NCBI RefSeq assembly: GCF_002099425.1
Contig: NW_018343979.1
Location: 5,282,001 to 5,346,000 of the forward strand
Source: Phascolarctos cinereus
Lineage: Eukaryota > Chordata > Mammalia > Diprotodontia > Phascolarctidae
Direction of reading: 5' to 3'
Length of the DNA stretch: 64,000 nt
The notes below the pieces were generated by a model. The model was not told where the DNA came from, ran no database searches, and saw nothing but the letters and a program-made list of their open reading frames with translations. Numbering within the stretch: position 1 is the first letter of the stretch; every line of letters starts with the position of its first letter. This document shows positions 10,230-20,059 of the stretch, in pieces. A program made the position numbers and the translations under genes.

Positions 10230-10455
10230 TCATCATATGTTCACAAACTTAGAACTGGACAGGACCTCATGAGGAATGTCGTGTAACTTCCAAGTTTAAC
10301 AGATATAGAAACTGAGGCTCTAGGCAGTTAAAAATAATTTCCTCAGGGCTATATAGGAAGTAATCATCAAATCTCGGATTTGAACCCAGGTGTTCTGACT
10401 CTACTAAAAGTACTGCCATAGCCAGTACTTTTCCCATTGTAACATACTGCTTTCT
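10230..10455 (-). mobile_element. MIR/Ther-type SINE
   Basis: Near-complete minus-strand copy: ACTTAGAACTGGACAGGACC, ATATAGAAACTGAGGCTCTAG, GATTTGAACCCAGGTGTTCTGACTC, and a tail in TAACATACTGCTTTCTGC. All blocks are in the expected order. Confidence 0.75.
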
Positions 10456-10484
10456 GCTTCATTTCAAAGTGACATGCTTCAAAT

Positions 10485-10685
10485 TGAAATAATCTGAAGT
10501 CAAGTTACTATCCTGCTATTATTCTTTTATATTTAACATTTCATAAATTATTGTACAGGTGGGTAAAATGACTGATTTTTATGACTGAACAAGAACATTG
10601 GGATATAATAGTATCTTTGTTAGGCTTCTAGAAAACATCTTCAGACTATCACTAGTAGTAGACAGGAGGGCAGGGTGATGATAGT
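10485..10685 (-). mobile_element. R4/Dong-type LINE, 3'-end fragment
   Basis: Aligns by eye with 24110-24300, the 3' end of the larger R4-type element. Shared segments include AAGTTACTATCCTGCTATTATTCTTTTATAT here versus AAGTTACTATCATGGTATTATTCTCTTATAT there, and the AGTAGACAGGAGGGCAGGGTGATGATAG versus AGTAGCAGGCAGGATGACAAGGATG stretch. The fragment keeps only about 200 bases of the element's C-terminal end, with no usable frame. Confidence 0.65.
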
Positions 10686-10689
10686 GATG

Positions 10690-11012
10690 ATTATAGAACC
10701 ATGCAATTTTAGACTAGAAGGAATCTCAGCAGCTATCTAGTTCATCTATTCCTGAAAAAAGAAACCCTTCTAGAAAAAACTTTATCTTCTAAAATATATT
10801 GAAGTAGAGAAACATGAAAAATGCTCATCTAGCTCCCATTTGAAGACTTTTAAGGAGGAGAAAACCATTATTTCCTAAAGCAACCTGGTTGTAACCCTAA
10901 CCCTAATTGCGCTCCAATTGGTAGCAGACTTCTACATTAAATCTACATTTACTTTTTTCAACTTTAACCTATAACTTTTGGTATCCCTCAGGATCACACA
11001 GAACAAGCTCTT
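10690..11012 (-). mobile_element. CR1 LINE 3' end
   Basis: Reverse complement of the CR1 terminus: ATAGAACCATGCAATTTTAGACTAGAAGG, CCCATTTGAAGACTTTTAAGG, then the CTAATTGNNNN...CTACATTAAATCTACATTTACTTTTTTCAACTTTAACC segment, and ATCACACAGAACAAGCTC. The short TAACCCTAACCCTAA at 10892-10906 falls inside it. Confidence 0.7.
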
Positions 11013-11082
11013 GATAGAATGGAAGCTCTCTGAGGGCAAGGATTGTTTTATTTCCACACATGTAACCCCAGCACAGTGCCTA
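11013..11082 (+). mobile_element. L2-type 3' end, left part
   Basis: GAATGGAAGCTCTCTGAGGGCAAGGATTGTTTTATTTCC leads into CCCAGCACAGTGCCTAGCA, the classic L2 terminus. Sequence is then broken by a SINE. The missing end (ACATAATAGGCACTTAATGC) resumes at 11365. Confidence 0.75.
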
Positions 11083-11364
11083 GCAGAGGGAGGGAAGGAA
11101 ATAAGCTTTTATATAGCACATACTATGTTCCAGAAACTGTACTAAGCACCTTTAACAAATATTCTCATTTTATCCTCACAACAATCCTACTAGGTAGATG
11201 TAGGTAGATGCCTTTTTTTTTTTTACAAATTTTACATTTTACAATTTACAAATGAGAAAACAGAGGCAAAGTGACACAGCTACTGAGTGTCTGAGGCTGT
11301 ATTTGAAATCAAATCTTTCTGACTCTAGGCCCAGTTCTCTACCCACTGAACCACCTAGGTGCCT
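11083..11364 (-). mobile_element. MIR-type SINE inserted in the L2 3' end
   Basis: Full-length minus-strand copy: TTTATATAGCACATACTATG at its tail side, TTTACAAATGAGAAAACAGAGGC, GTCTGAGGCTGTATTTGAAATCAAATC, and CTCTACCCACTGAACCACCTAGGTGCC at the tRNA-like head. GTGCCT occurs at both junctions (11076-11081 and 11359-11364), but this word is also part of the SINE head, so the duplication is ambiguous. A T-rich run with partial duplication (11210-11250) sits inside the element. Confidence 0.75.
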
Positions 11365-11405
11365 GTAGTACATAATAGGCACTTAATGCTTAGGAATTCA
11401 TTGCT
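11365..11405 (+). mobile_element. L2-type 3' end, right part
   Basis: GTAGTACATAATAGGCACTTAATGCTTAGGAATTCATTGC completes the L2 terminus begun at 11013. Confidence 0.65.
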
Positions 11406-11845
11406 AAATATAATCTTTATTCTATGTAATCATCTCCTGACTACTTGAACACAACTATCATACCTTGAATCATCTTCCCAGCTCAAGATTAAAATTCCCC
11501 AGTTGCTTTAATAGATCTTTATATGACAAGGTTTCATTGCCTGCACTACCATCATCATTGACATAATCATTAGAGATGACTTAATATAAAGATTTGAAGT
11601 TTACAAAGAACTTTATATAAATTATCATTTTTCTCCAAAAGGGCATAACTAGTTCATATGAACAAAAGTATTGAGGCTCCATTAACAGGTTTTGTTGGGG
11701 GTTTTTGGTTTTGTTTGTTTGTTTGTTTTGTTTTTGTCCAGGAACTATGATTCCGTGAATGTAGGCAACTCTCAGTATAGCAGCTTTACTGGTGGAGAAT
11801 GACAGCTAGTTTGAAACTGTATCATGTTAAAGATTTTCCTGGTAA
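11406..11845. other. Unassigned sequence with (TTTG)n microsatellite
   Basis: No gene or repeat family recognised except a GTTTGTTTGTTTGTTTTG run at about 11708-11737. Confidence 0.4.
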
Positions 11846-11849
11846 ACAT

Positions 11850-12130
11850 AGAGCTTAAATGTCTGATTCATGGTCATGTAGCTATGCATATCAGTGGAGG
11901 CAATATTTTGGCACACAATTTCCTGGCTCTGAGGCTGGGCCTCTAGCCACTGTGCCAGGTTAACTCTCAATAGAATCATATAATTACAGAAATTTAGAGT
12001 CAGAAAGAAATTTTTAATATTATCTTTTCTCAACTGTGCCTTGCAATTTACAGTCCTAGAAAGGGTAAATTCACAGCTAGTTATTGGAAGATCTGAACCC
12101 ACAAACCATGTCCTCTGTCTTCTGGTCCAG
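11850..12130 (-). mobile_element. Two decayed MIR/Ther SINE pieces
   Basis: 11850-11955 carries TGAGGCTGGGCCTCTAGCCACTGTGCC, a reversed SINE head. 11960-12130 carries TAGAATCATATAATTACAG, GATCTGAACCCACAAACC and GTCTTCTGGTCCAGTG, a second reversed copy. The 91-codon frame across them is incidental. Confidence 0.55.
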
Positions 12131-12139
12131 TGATTATTT

Positions 12140-12385
12140 CAAGATACAGAAAAAAAAAATATTACATAGAATAAGGACAGTAATTGATCTATTCTAAACT
12201 ATATTTGTCAGTACAAATCTGGAGTATTATGTATTCTTATGAGCACCACAGTTTCAGAGAAGCCTAGACAAACTATGGAGAAATGAAGAATCTATGGGAT
12301 TTGGAAAATATGCCAGATGAGAAATGACTGAAATAATTGGGTGAAGAAAAGATATAAAGAAAGCATGGCTAAATTTCTCTAAATG
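12140..12385 (+). mobile_element. CR1 LINE 3' region, part 1
   Basis: GTACAAATCTGGAGTATTATGTATTC and GAGCACCACAGTTTCAGAGAAGCC match the CR1 stretch 'CATCTGGAGTATTGTGTTCAGTTCTGGGCACCACA'. The match continues to TGAAGAAAAGATATAAAG and stops at 12386, where a 162-bp foreign block starts. Confidence 0.7.
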
Positions 12386-12547
12386 TTCATGTGATTGCCA
12401 GGTCTCAACATTCAGTAGGGAGTATAAGATAGAGCCTTGGCAGATATCAATGGTTAGTGAGCAATGACTAGATGAAGATCTAGCAAAAGAAGGTACAAAG
12501 CAAGAAAACCAGGAGAAAGCAATGTTATGAAAACCTAGAGAAAAGAG
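12386..12547 (+). repeat. 162-bp block identical to 12852-13013 (inserted copy)
   Basis: Read base by base, 12386-12547 and 12852-13013 are the same, with an offset of 466. The first base on each side differs. At 12852-13013 the block continues smoothly into flanking L2 (left) and into an old mammal-wide repeat (right). Here it interrupts a CR1 that resumes at 12548, so this is the derived copy. The block spans a junction between two unrelated repeats, so it is not itself a transposon. Confidence 0.9.
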
Positions 12548-12760
12548 CATACATTCATCTATGTTGCCTCAAAGAGTAAACCATGCATGAGTAGAAGAAT
12601 GTTGCAGAAAGATTACAGGTCAACATAAGAAAGTACTTGCTAATAGAGTTCTGCCAGAGTAGAATAGGCTGTCTCATGAAGTTAGTGTGGTATATGTCAA
12701 TAGAGACACTGAAAGAGACACTGGATGACTATCAGACTATCTGAGAGCTGAAGAGATCAA
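12548..12760 (+). mobile_element. CR1 LINE 3' region, part 2
   Basis: GTTGCCTCAAAGAGTAAACC, then GTTGCAGAAAGATTACAGG (CR1 'GTTGCAGAGAGGCAAATTTAGG'), CCAGAGTAGAATAGGCTGTC ('AAAAGTGGAATGGGCTG') and GAGACACTGGATGACTATCAGAC ('GAGGCTGGATGACCACTTGTC'). It runs until L2-like sequence begins at about 12815. Confidence 0.7.
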
Positions 12761-12814
12761 CAAATGAGAGAAGAGTACATAGGAAAAAGAGGAGGGGGGC
12801 CTAAGATTGCTGTT

Positions 12815-13258
12815 TGTCCTTCAGCTCTCATAGATTCAATTATCACCTCTATTCATGTGATTGCCAGGTCTCAACATTCAGTAGGGAGTATAAGATAGAG
12901 CCTTGGCAGATATCAATGGTTAGTGAGCAATGACTAGATGAAGATCTAGCAAAAGAAGGTACAAAGCAAGAAAACCAGGAGAAAGCAATGTTATGAAAAC
13001 CTAGAGAAAAGAGAAAATTCAAGAGAAGCTGGTGATCAACAATGTTAAAGATTGAAGAAATGTGGAGAAATATGAAGATTTAGGGAAAAAAAGCCATTCA
13101 ATTTGCAATTAAGAGATCACTGGTGATTTTGGACAAGGTAGTTTCAATCAAAATGATGATATAAACATCCATAATGCAGTGGAGTTTAGAATCAAGTGAG
13201 AGAAAAAGAAGTGGAGGCATAAATATAGATTGCTTTATCAAAGAGTTTAGCTAAGAGG
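12815..13258 (+). mobile_element. L2 fragment joined to an old mammal-wide repeat
   Basis: 12818-12885 resembles the L2 coding segment around CTCATAGATTCAATTATCACC. From about 12890 on it follows a recurrent mammalian repeat I recognise by its phrases (AACCAGGAGAAAGCAATGTTATG, GGTGATCAACAATGTTAAAG, CAATTAAGAGATCACTGGTGATTTTGG) but cannot name with confidence. The 162-bp block at 12852-13013 is its source copy. Confidence 0.6.
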
Positions 13259-13261
13259 AGG

Positions 13262-13345
13262 ATAGTAGATATCTTACATTGTGTGAGGTTGGACTAGATG
13301 GACTCTAGGGTATTCAACTTTAGATTGTGTGATTTGATATGATTT
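13262..13345 (+). mobile_element. CR1 LINE terminus, part 3
   Basis: GAGGTTGGACTAGATGGACTCTAGGG followed by AACTTTAGATTGTGTGATTTG is the last part of CR1 ('GGTTGGACTAGATGGCCTCTGAGG ... ATTCTGTGATTCTG'). It closes the CR1 that started at 12140. Confidence 0.75.
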
Positions 13346-13604
13346 GGAGATTCTAGTCAGCAAGAACAATGTGGACAAAGGGAAAAACTTTTTCCTTTTG
13401 TTGTTGTTGCTGTTGTCATTCCTCCTCCTTCTTCTGCCTTTACCTCAAAGCCTAGCAGGTTACTGTTGACAGCTTTAAACCTTTTGAATAAGGTCATTAG
13501 TGCAGTAGAGAAGAGTTAGAGGAGCTAATTACACCAGAAATTCAAATGAAAAGTATCCAAATGGGACATTCAGGGATAGCTTAACCTCTAGTGTTTTTCT
13601 CTCT

Positions 13605-13605
<1 letters not shown>

Positions 13606-13669
<64 letters not shown>

Positions 13670-13675
13670 CCCCCC
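13606..13675. repeat. (CT)n microsatellite
   Basis: An almost pure CT run followed by a short C tract. It is the polypyrimidine counterpart of the GA tracts at 14.4 kb. Confidence 0.98.
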
Positions 13676-13869
13676 ACCTTAATATAGCTGTGCTAGGATA
13701 AATACTGATAATATACTAGAAGGACAGATCTTGTTAACCATATTAATGTTAGTAACTTCACACTGTCGCAAAATTAATTGTGTATGTAAATTGGAAAGCA
13801 GCAATAATGGCTTACTAGATGAAGCACTAGCCTCTCACATCTGGGGTCACTCTAAATCTAACCCGAGGT

Positions 13870-14060
13870 CTTAACCACAATTAGTTTAGTGGTTTGGGGT
13901 TATTACCTGCTAGGCAGTAGTTCTCCATTAGAATGAATATAAGGCGCATAATTTATCACAATTAGGCCTAATTGGCTATCTAAGTTTTTGCTCAGTAAAA
14001 GCCAAGAACTGAGACAGCCTGGACAGCAGTTTTCATCACAGCACCCAAAAAGGACATTTT
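13870..14060. promoter_or_regulatory. Candidate regulatory element with 16-bp palindrome
   Basis: Contains CAATTAGGCCTAATTG at 13959-13974, a perfect 16-base palindrome made of two back-to-back homeodomain-type half sites (CAATTA/TAATTG) around GGCC. The surrounding bases are free of recognised repeats and rich in AATTA-type words. Function is inferred from motif structure only. Confidence 0.3.
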
Positions 14061-14329
14061 TTAAAAAGGCAATTTGCTATGTTCAATGATGAATGGTGAT
14101 GTTGTCTAATCTCACTTTTAAAAGACTCACACCATAGACAGAGGACCTCTAAATCAAACATGGCCAAGACTTCCTTTACTAACTCAAAAATTATTTACTC
14201 CATTATTTTCTCTCTTATTCCCATATTTTCTCTTCCTCTACTTTCTTCTTCTTCAATAAAATGTAAACACATAGACATCTTTTCAAGAAGTATTCAGGAG
14301 ATTAAGCTCAAATTTCAATCTGTTCCATT

Positions 14330-14395
14330 CCATTCTACAAACATTTATTAATGTGCCAGGAACTGTGCTAGGGTACTAGGGATAGAAAGACAAAA

Positions 14396-14470
<75 letters not shown>

Positions 14471-14533
14471 TAAAGAAAAAAGAGAGAAAGAAAAGAAAGA
14501 AAAGAGAGAGAAAAAGAGAGAAAAAGGAAAGAC

Positions 14534-14590
<57 letters not shown>

Positions 14591-14640
14591 GGCCCTCCCT
14601 TCAAGAAACTGACATTCTATTTAAATTCAAAATTATTTTA
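14330..14640. repeat. Old interspersed repeat split by GA microsatellites
   Basis: ACAAACATTTATTAATGTGCCAGGAACTGTGCTAGG at the left and CCTCCCTTCAAGAAACTGACATTC at the right are the two halves of a common mammalian repeat ('...TGTGCCAGGCACTGTGCTAGG...CCCTCAAGGAGCTTACATTC'). (GA)n arrays at about 14398-14467 and 14538-14586, with a GAAA-rich bridge, have expanded between them. Translations rich in Ser-Leu or Arg-Glu here are microsatellite artefacts. Confidence 0.75.
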
Positions 14641-16780
14641 TGCCTTGGTCACGAGTAACTATTAAATGAACAATAGTAAGGGTGCTGTGTTTTGTAAAAT
14701 TGACATAAATAAATGTAGGGCTACTGAATGGTCATTTCAAATTAGAGAACAGATATTTATGTCATTATGGCAAATTGAAAAAAATCGCTATTTTCAGTTC
14801 TGGGTGGCACTCTTTCCATTGTCTGGTGGTATTTCAAAAAAAGTTAATTCTTTTTTAAAAGTCTAGCTTCTAATATGAGAGATTAGGGATACAAGTGTGT
14901 GCAAAATACTTTTTTATACTGCCTTTAGAATTTTGAGAAATTCTGAAGTATTTTAACCTTTAAAAACACTGAAATAGTATCTTATTAGAACTATAAGCCA
15001 TTACCATCCTCAGAAACAAAGATAAATCTTCCTCTCATTCTTTTAGTGATGTCCTATGTTATAAAATTCTATGACCTTGAAAATCTTTTTAAAAAAAAAA
15101 GCTACAGTTGTGTTTTCTCCAATGAAATGGCCTGGATTATTTACCAATGATAATGAATAACTATTTGACCTCAATAAGTCACACAATCTCTCTAGACCTC
15201 AGTTTATTAATTTTCAAGTCTTTGATGGCTCCATTTTTATGTGGTCACAATAAAGAAGCTTCTAGTATGATATTCCACCCATGGAATATCTCTGATAGCT
15301 TGTCACATACCATGCTACTACATTCAAATTATGTACACTTATGTCCATATACTATAATGTACCTATGTAGCAAAATGATAAGTGAGATTGCAAAGTTAAG
15401 AAACAAATAATAGTATCTAAGTAGGAAGTTTCAGGAACATGCACGTACATATACACGCACAAAGAGTTTTTCTCAATTATAGCTAAGGTCTTTAAAAAGA
15501 TTATAAAACATCCTCAGTTAATTTTTGATATAGATAAACTATTTTAGGAACCCCTGGTTGAATAATATTGCGCACATTAACTAAGTAAATAGATTGATTT
15601 CCAGCTGTAGCTTAAAAGGTGAAATTTCAATGAAGCAAGCCAAATTGGACTGATTTCTTTCCTGGAGCTGTTGGGCAAAATTATGAAATCCTCTGAGTGG
15701 TAGTAAATGCAGTGAATTTTTTCAGTGTTGTTAAAATCAAAGGCCATAAACCTTTGATTCACAGTGACTAAAAATGTACTCAAAGAATTACCTTGGGATA
15801 CCAATGGCTAATTATTCTTCATTAAGGCATTAGCAATGAGTAGAAAGAGAAAAATGCAGGTTTTCATGGATTGGCTTATAGGAAAATAAAGAGTTGGGGA
15901 ATTTTTATGCTCAGTGACTTTCATCTTTGCTATTTAGTGGGACTGTTTTTTTTTTCCCTTAGGATTTGAAACAAATATACTCTTTCAATACTGCCTCATT
16001 GCTTTTCAAGAAATCCTGCAATTATAGTCATCCAAGCTTGACAATGTTAAACTAAAAATAGATGACCCCCAAATTACATCCAAAGAAAGAAATTGAGAAT
16101 GAACTTTACATTTATTGTTCCAGTTTTAATTGTGTTCATGAATATCTAAGTAGTCATTCAGGGTTTGAGAAATTCAAATCTGACAAATTTTTATCAACTA
16201 GACCATGAGTTCAAGATATTTAAGCAGTTTCAGTCTCAGAATTCATTTACCATTGTATGTTTGTTACTCAGATTTCCTAAAATGAAGGCATGCGGTATTT
16301 ATATGCCTACTATCACTAAGATAAACCTAAAAATATTTTAATTGCTCATAATGATAGATATCATTGTTGCCACCACCCTGTTCACTTAAAACAAACAAAA
16401 AAAAACCTTAGGTGTGCCTTTGTCGGATACTTGTTCAACTTTCAGGAAGTGGAGCATGGCCCCTCACCTTTCAGCTAAGTACAATTGGTGCAGAATTTGT
16501 CTGCTAAAACAAGGAATCTGAAACTAAAAATCTGAAAGAAACAATCAATGGAAGTATCAGAAAACTGGAGGAAATGTGATTCAGACAGCACAGTCATATT
16601 TCTTGGAATGATGTGGTGCATTTACAGAAAAAGAGGAAATTAAAAATGTAGCACCTACTTATAAGAAACTGACAATTAAAAATACATTAAATCAAGCCAT
16701 TATTTAATACTATCTAGCAGTAAGGGATGCAGCAGGAGGTGAGTACATACACTATTTGGTATTTGGGCATAGCATCACAA
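14641..16780. other. Unassigned AT-rich sequence
   Basis: Over 2 kb with no gene. A weak plus-strand MIR-like core occurs at 15140-15215 (ACCTCAATAAGTCACACAATCTCTCTAGACCTCAG). The rest is single-copy as far as I can see. Reading frames up to 87 codons show no recognisable domain. Confidence 0.45.
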
Positions 16781-16784
16781 TGTA

Positions 16785-16960
16785 AGAGCGGGCCTAGAAA
16801 AGGTAGGTCCTAGTCCTGGCTCTGGCACAGATTATCTTTTAGGCTCAGGGCAAGTCAAAACCTCTTTGGAACTTAGCTTCTTTATCTTGTAAAATGAGAG
16901 CAATGGGCTTGAATGATTTCTAAGATCTTTTTATTAAACACATGATTTCATGGTTGATCA
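16785..16960 (+). mobile_element. MIR-type SINE
   Basis: AGTCCTGGCTCTGGCACAG, CAGGGCAAGTCAAAACCTC, GTAAAATGAGAGCAATGGGC and the tail TTGAATGATTTCTAAGATC are in MIR order. Confidence 0.7.
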
Positions 16961-17199
16961 GAAGATATTCTAACCAAGATATGAGGATGCTGAAATGAGA
17001 AAATTTGCCTGATGCTTTCCAAAGGCTAGTTAGTTTACTCTGCATTGACAATAATCAATGTGCTTCATTCACAATAGATTACTTGCCTAATACTAATCTT
17101 TTATGTTCCATGGGGAAAAGATGGGTCCCCAGCATGAAGATATCATTCACCTATCTAACTTAAAATTTGGTAGCATCAGATTCATGGGTAAATTGTTAG

Positions 17200-17815
17200 C
17201 ATAGATGCTCTCCCAATACTTAAATATTCACAGCATTCACAATTTCACCTTTCCTTGATTTTACCCCCTTGACATGCTTTCATTTTCTTTCTCTTCCCAT
17301 TCAAAGCTAAATTTTAAGTTACTGCCTTAGGTTCCTCACCATCTACTCACTTCTAACTCTTCCATCCCTTACAATCTAGAGTATGTTCTCATTATGTTAC
17401 TGTTAACAGCTCTCTCCAAATTCACCAATGCCCTACTGATCTCAAAATTCAATAATTTTTTAGACCTCATTTTTAAAATATATTTGCTCTATCATTGACC
17501 ACCTCCTCCTCCACCTTCTTTAGTTTGTGTGAGAGTATATATTGTGGTATCTTCCTACCTCTTTGGTGCTACTTCTACCCTTTACAACTTCTACTGTGTA
17601 ATAATTTCGAAGTTTCTGCCTTCTTCTTTTCTCTTTACCTGTCTTTCCTTGGTGATTTCATCTATTCTAATAACTTTAATTATACAAATGACTCTCAAAT
17701 ATGTATCTCTAATTCTCAACCTTTCTGAGAGTTTTGATCCCCTATTACTGCCTTCTGGTCATCCTTTTGTCACTTTAATGTTCTCAAAGAAAATGTAATT
17801 TATCTCCCTTCTACC
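17200..17815 (+). mobile_element. L2 LINE, reverse-transcriptase region
   Basis: Matches L2 ORF2 DNA in order: CTGTTAACAGCTCTCTCCAAATTCACCAATGCC, ATCATTGACCACCTCCTCC, and a GGTGATTTCATC stretch leading to ACAAATGACTCTCAAATATG. In conceptual translation the last part gives LGDFIYSNNFNYTNDSQICIS, a decayed version of the L2 RT catalytic block (YADDTQIYIS); one catalytic Asp is lost. The element is old, with only short frames left. Confidence 0.75.
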
Positions 17816-18585
17816 TCCTCACAATGAAAAAAAACACTTGTACCAAATATGTGTAGAAAAGCAAACAAATCCTCAAATTGTCTTTGACAAAAAAACTTAT
17901 TTTAATCTGCATCCTACATAATCATATCTCTGTCAATGGATAGATAGCATGTTTCCCCATAGTCTATCTGAAATACAAGTTTTCATTGCATTGATCAGAG
18001 TCATTAAACCTTTCAAAATCGTTTGTCTTTGCAATGTGGTTATTACAAAAAAAAAGTTTTCCTGGTTTTCTTCACTTCATTTCATATAATATTGTTTGAC
18101 ATTATCCCTTTCATCATTTCTTATAGCCCTATAGTGTTTCTTTATATTAATAAATGATAATTTGTTCAACCTTTCCCTAATTGATAGGCATCTGCATCAT
18201 TTCCCATTCTTTGCCACAGCAAAAAGAATTGCTATAAATACTTTTGTACATATGGATCCTTTAACTCTTTCTTTGATATCTTTGATGTATGTACCTAGAA
18301 GTGGTATTACTGTTATTAAGGAGTATGCACAATTTGTTCACTCTTTGGGCATAGTTTCAAATTGTCTTCCCACTCATAGCTCCTCCTAAATTTACATTAA
18401 TTTATTGTGCATTAATTTGCCTGTTTTCCCACAGCTCATCCAATATTTATCATCATTCTTTTTTGGTCAACTTGGCTAATCTTATAGATGTGCTGTATAA
18501 CCTCAGAGTTACTTAACTTTAAATTTCTCTATTTATTAATGATTTAGAGCATTTTTTCATAAGACTACTGATGTCTTAAAAATAT
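17816..18585 (-). mobile_element. L1 LINE, 3' part of ORF2 and UTR
   Basis: Reverse-strand L1 end of an older subfamily than the copies at 1.2 and 5.5 kb. Recognisable blocks are CATTTCTTATAGCCCTATAGTG, TTCCCTAATTGATAGGCATC, AGAAGTGGTATTACTG, CACAATTTGTTCACTCTTTGGGCATAG, TTTCCCACAGCTCATCC and ATTTAGAGCATTTTTTCATA. They correspond to the last third of ORF2. L2 pieces flank it on both sides. Confidence 0.82.
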
Positions 18586-18589
18586 TCTA

Positions 18590-18770
18590 CATTAATTTTA
18601 TTTGCTGCTATGGGCACTTCAAATTAAACACGTACAAAATGGAATTATTCATCTCTTACTCTCCTGCCCTCCATTTCCTCTTCCCTATTCTATTGTTTCT
18701 CTTAGTAGTTCCAGTGACTAGCATATAATATGAACTTAACTAAATTCTGGTTAATTGAATTACTTGAATC
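18590..18770 (+). mobile_element. L2 LINE fragment right of the L1
   Basis: GCTATGGGCACTTCAAATTAAAC and CAAAATGGAATTATTCATCTC match the L2 'GGGCACCTCAAACTCAACATGTCCAAAACTGAACTCATC' block. A terminus follows (CCAGTGACTAGCATATAATATGAACTTAAC). About 55 bases of L2 consensus are present on both sides of the L1 but diverged, so these are more likely two L2 copies than one split copy. Confidence 0.6.
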
Positions 18771-18774
18771 ACAG

Positions 18775-18932
18775 GATGTGTGAAGCTAGAAAAGAACTTC
18801 ATGATGATACATTGTCAAAAAACATTTCTTTAAATTGAAGTATTATGCGTCCTCTTACACGTTATACAATTAGGGAGTAGCACTGGGACCAAAATCTATT
18901 TCTTCTAATTTTGAGGACAGGATTATCAACTC
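18775..18932 (-). mobile_element. MIR/Ther-type SINE, decayed
   Basis: GAATCACAGGATGTGTGAAGCTAGAAAAG at one end and GGGAGTAGCACTGGGACCAAAATCTATTTC at the other fit the minus-strand pattern of this family. Confidence 0.5.
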
Positions 18933-18936
18933 AGAA

Positions 18937-19022
18937 TTTTTTTTTTTTGGTGAGGCAATCAGGGTTAAGTGAGTTGCCCAGGGTCACACAGCTAGTAAGT
19001 GTCAAGTGTCTAAGGCTGGAAG
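18937..19022 (-). mobile_element. tRNA-derived marsupial SINE, truncated
   Basis: A T run followed by GGTGAGGCAATCAGGGTTAAG, GAGTTGCCCAGGGTCACACAG, CTAGTAAGTGTCAAGTGTCTAAGG. This is the reverse of the abundant SINE with 'CTTGACACTTACTAGCTGTGTGACCCTGGGCAAGTCACTTAACCC' and a poly-A tail. The tRNA-like head is missing. Low divergence makes it one of the younger SINEs here. Confidence 0.8.
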
Positions 19023-19734
19023 AAATTTTTTAAAGTAATGCATGCACTAGGAAATTGTTCCTTTTTATGAGGTCCAGTGACTCTAAGAGGATTTAAAGTT
19101 CCCTTTAAATCTTTGATTTTAGTCATTTACAAAGTAGTACCTTTTTGGAAAAAAAAAAGTAACCAAAATGGAAGATCTAGTGTTTTTCTACAGTGATGTC
19201 ACAGGGTCGGTTTCTATTTGGTTGTGGGTTTTTTTGGTTTGTTTTTAGTTTTTATTGAATTAACTTGGTCATCAGTTTTAACAAATCAGATTGATTGGCC
19301 TAGATCTATAGAAGCAAACTTTTTCAAGAAAACTTGTGGAGAAGAGAATCACAAATTTCACTGACGCAAAGACCATAGATTTGGAAAATCATAAATGTTA
19401 AAGAGACATCTTTTCAATTGCTGGAAAGTGGCTAAATTGTGCTGCAATATATATCTTTATCTTGCACTAACCCAATGAATGGACACATAACACACTAAAG
19501 TGACATACTAGGGAACACCATATCTTCTGTATTTAGTAAGGCAGATGCCTAATCAGGGATGCTTACTAAATATATTTCTATACAATTTTATTGCAAAAAA
19601 CAAAGCATGTAATTCAGTGAAATATTGTGTAGCCGTTAAAAAGCAAATAATATGATCATGGAAGTATTATATAAGGTATTTTGTGATTTAGTTATTTCAA
19701 AACAGAATATAAAGTAACCAAAGCAGTCCTTAAT
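19023..19734. other. Unassigned AT-rich sequence
   Basis: No gene, domain or repeat family recognised. Confidence 0.4.
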
Positions 19735-19922
19735 AGGTAGTGTAGTAGATAGATAGCCAAGTTTAGAGTCAAGAAGACTTGGGTTCTATTACCTCAGATA
19801 CCTCCTATGCAACCCTGAGCAAGTTGTTTAACTGTTCTGAGCCTCACATATTGTAAGATGAGGCTATTGCACTGAATATTTTTTGAGGTCCCACTCAGCT
19901 CTAAAGCTATGATTCTAAGAGC
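19735..19922 (+). mobile_element. MIR-type SINE, near complete
   Basis: Head TAGGTAGTGTAGTAGATAG, B-box-like ACTTGGGTTCTATTACCTC, core CAACCCTGAGCAAGTTGTTTAAC, and tail TTTTTTGAGGTCCCACTCAG with CTAAAGCTATGATTCTAAG. All parts are in order. Confidence 0.8.
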
Positions 19923-20059
19923 CTAATTATTTTTTTTGGGTAGAGACTCAAGCAGGAAATTTAACAAATGTGCATGATGTAGTTTATTTGTCACACTCCT
20001 AAAGGAAGCTAATGCAATATATCAGAAAGCTATGGATGTAGTGTAAATATTAATTCTAC

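Noticed and set aside
10892-10906. TAACCCTAACCCTAA resembling an interstitial telomere repeat
   Set aside because: Only two units, inside a decayed minus-strand CR1 3' end where the surrounding consensus can drift to this sequence.
14368-14658. Ser-Leu-rich and Arg-Glu-rich open frames
   Set aside because: Pure products of GA/CT microsatellites; no protein signal.
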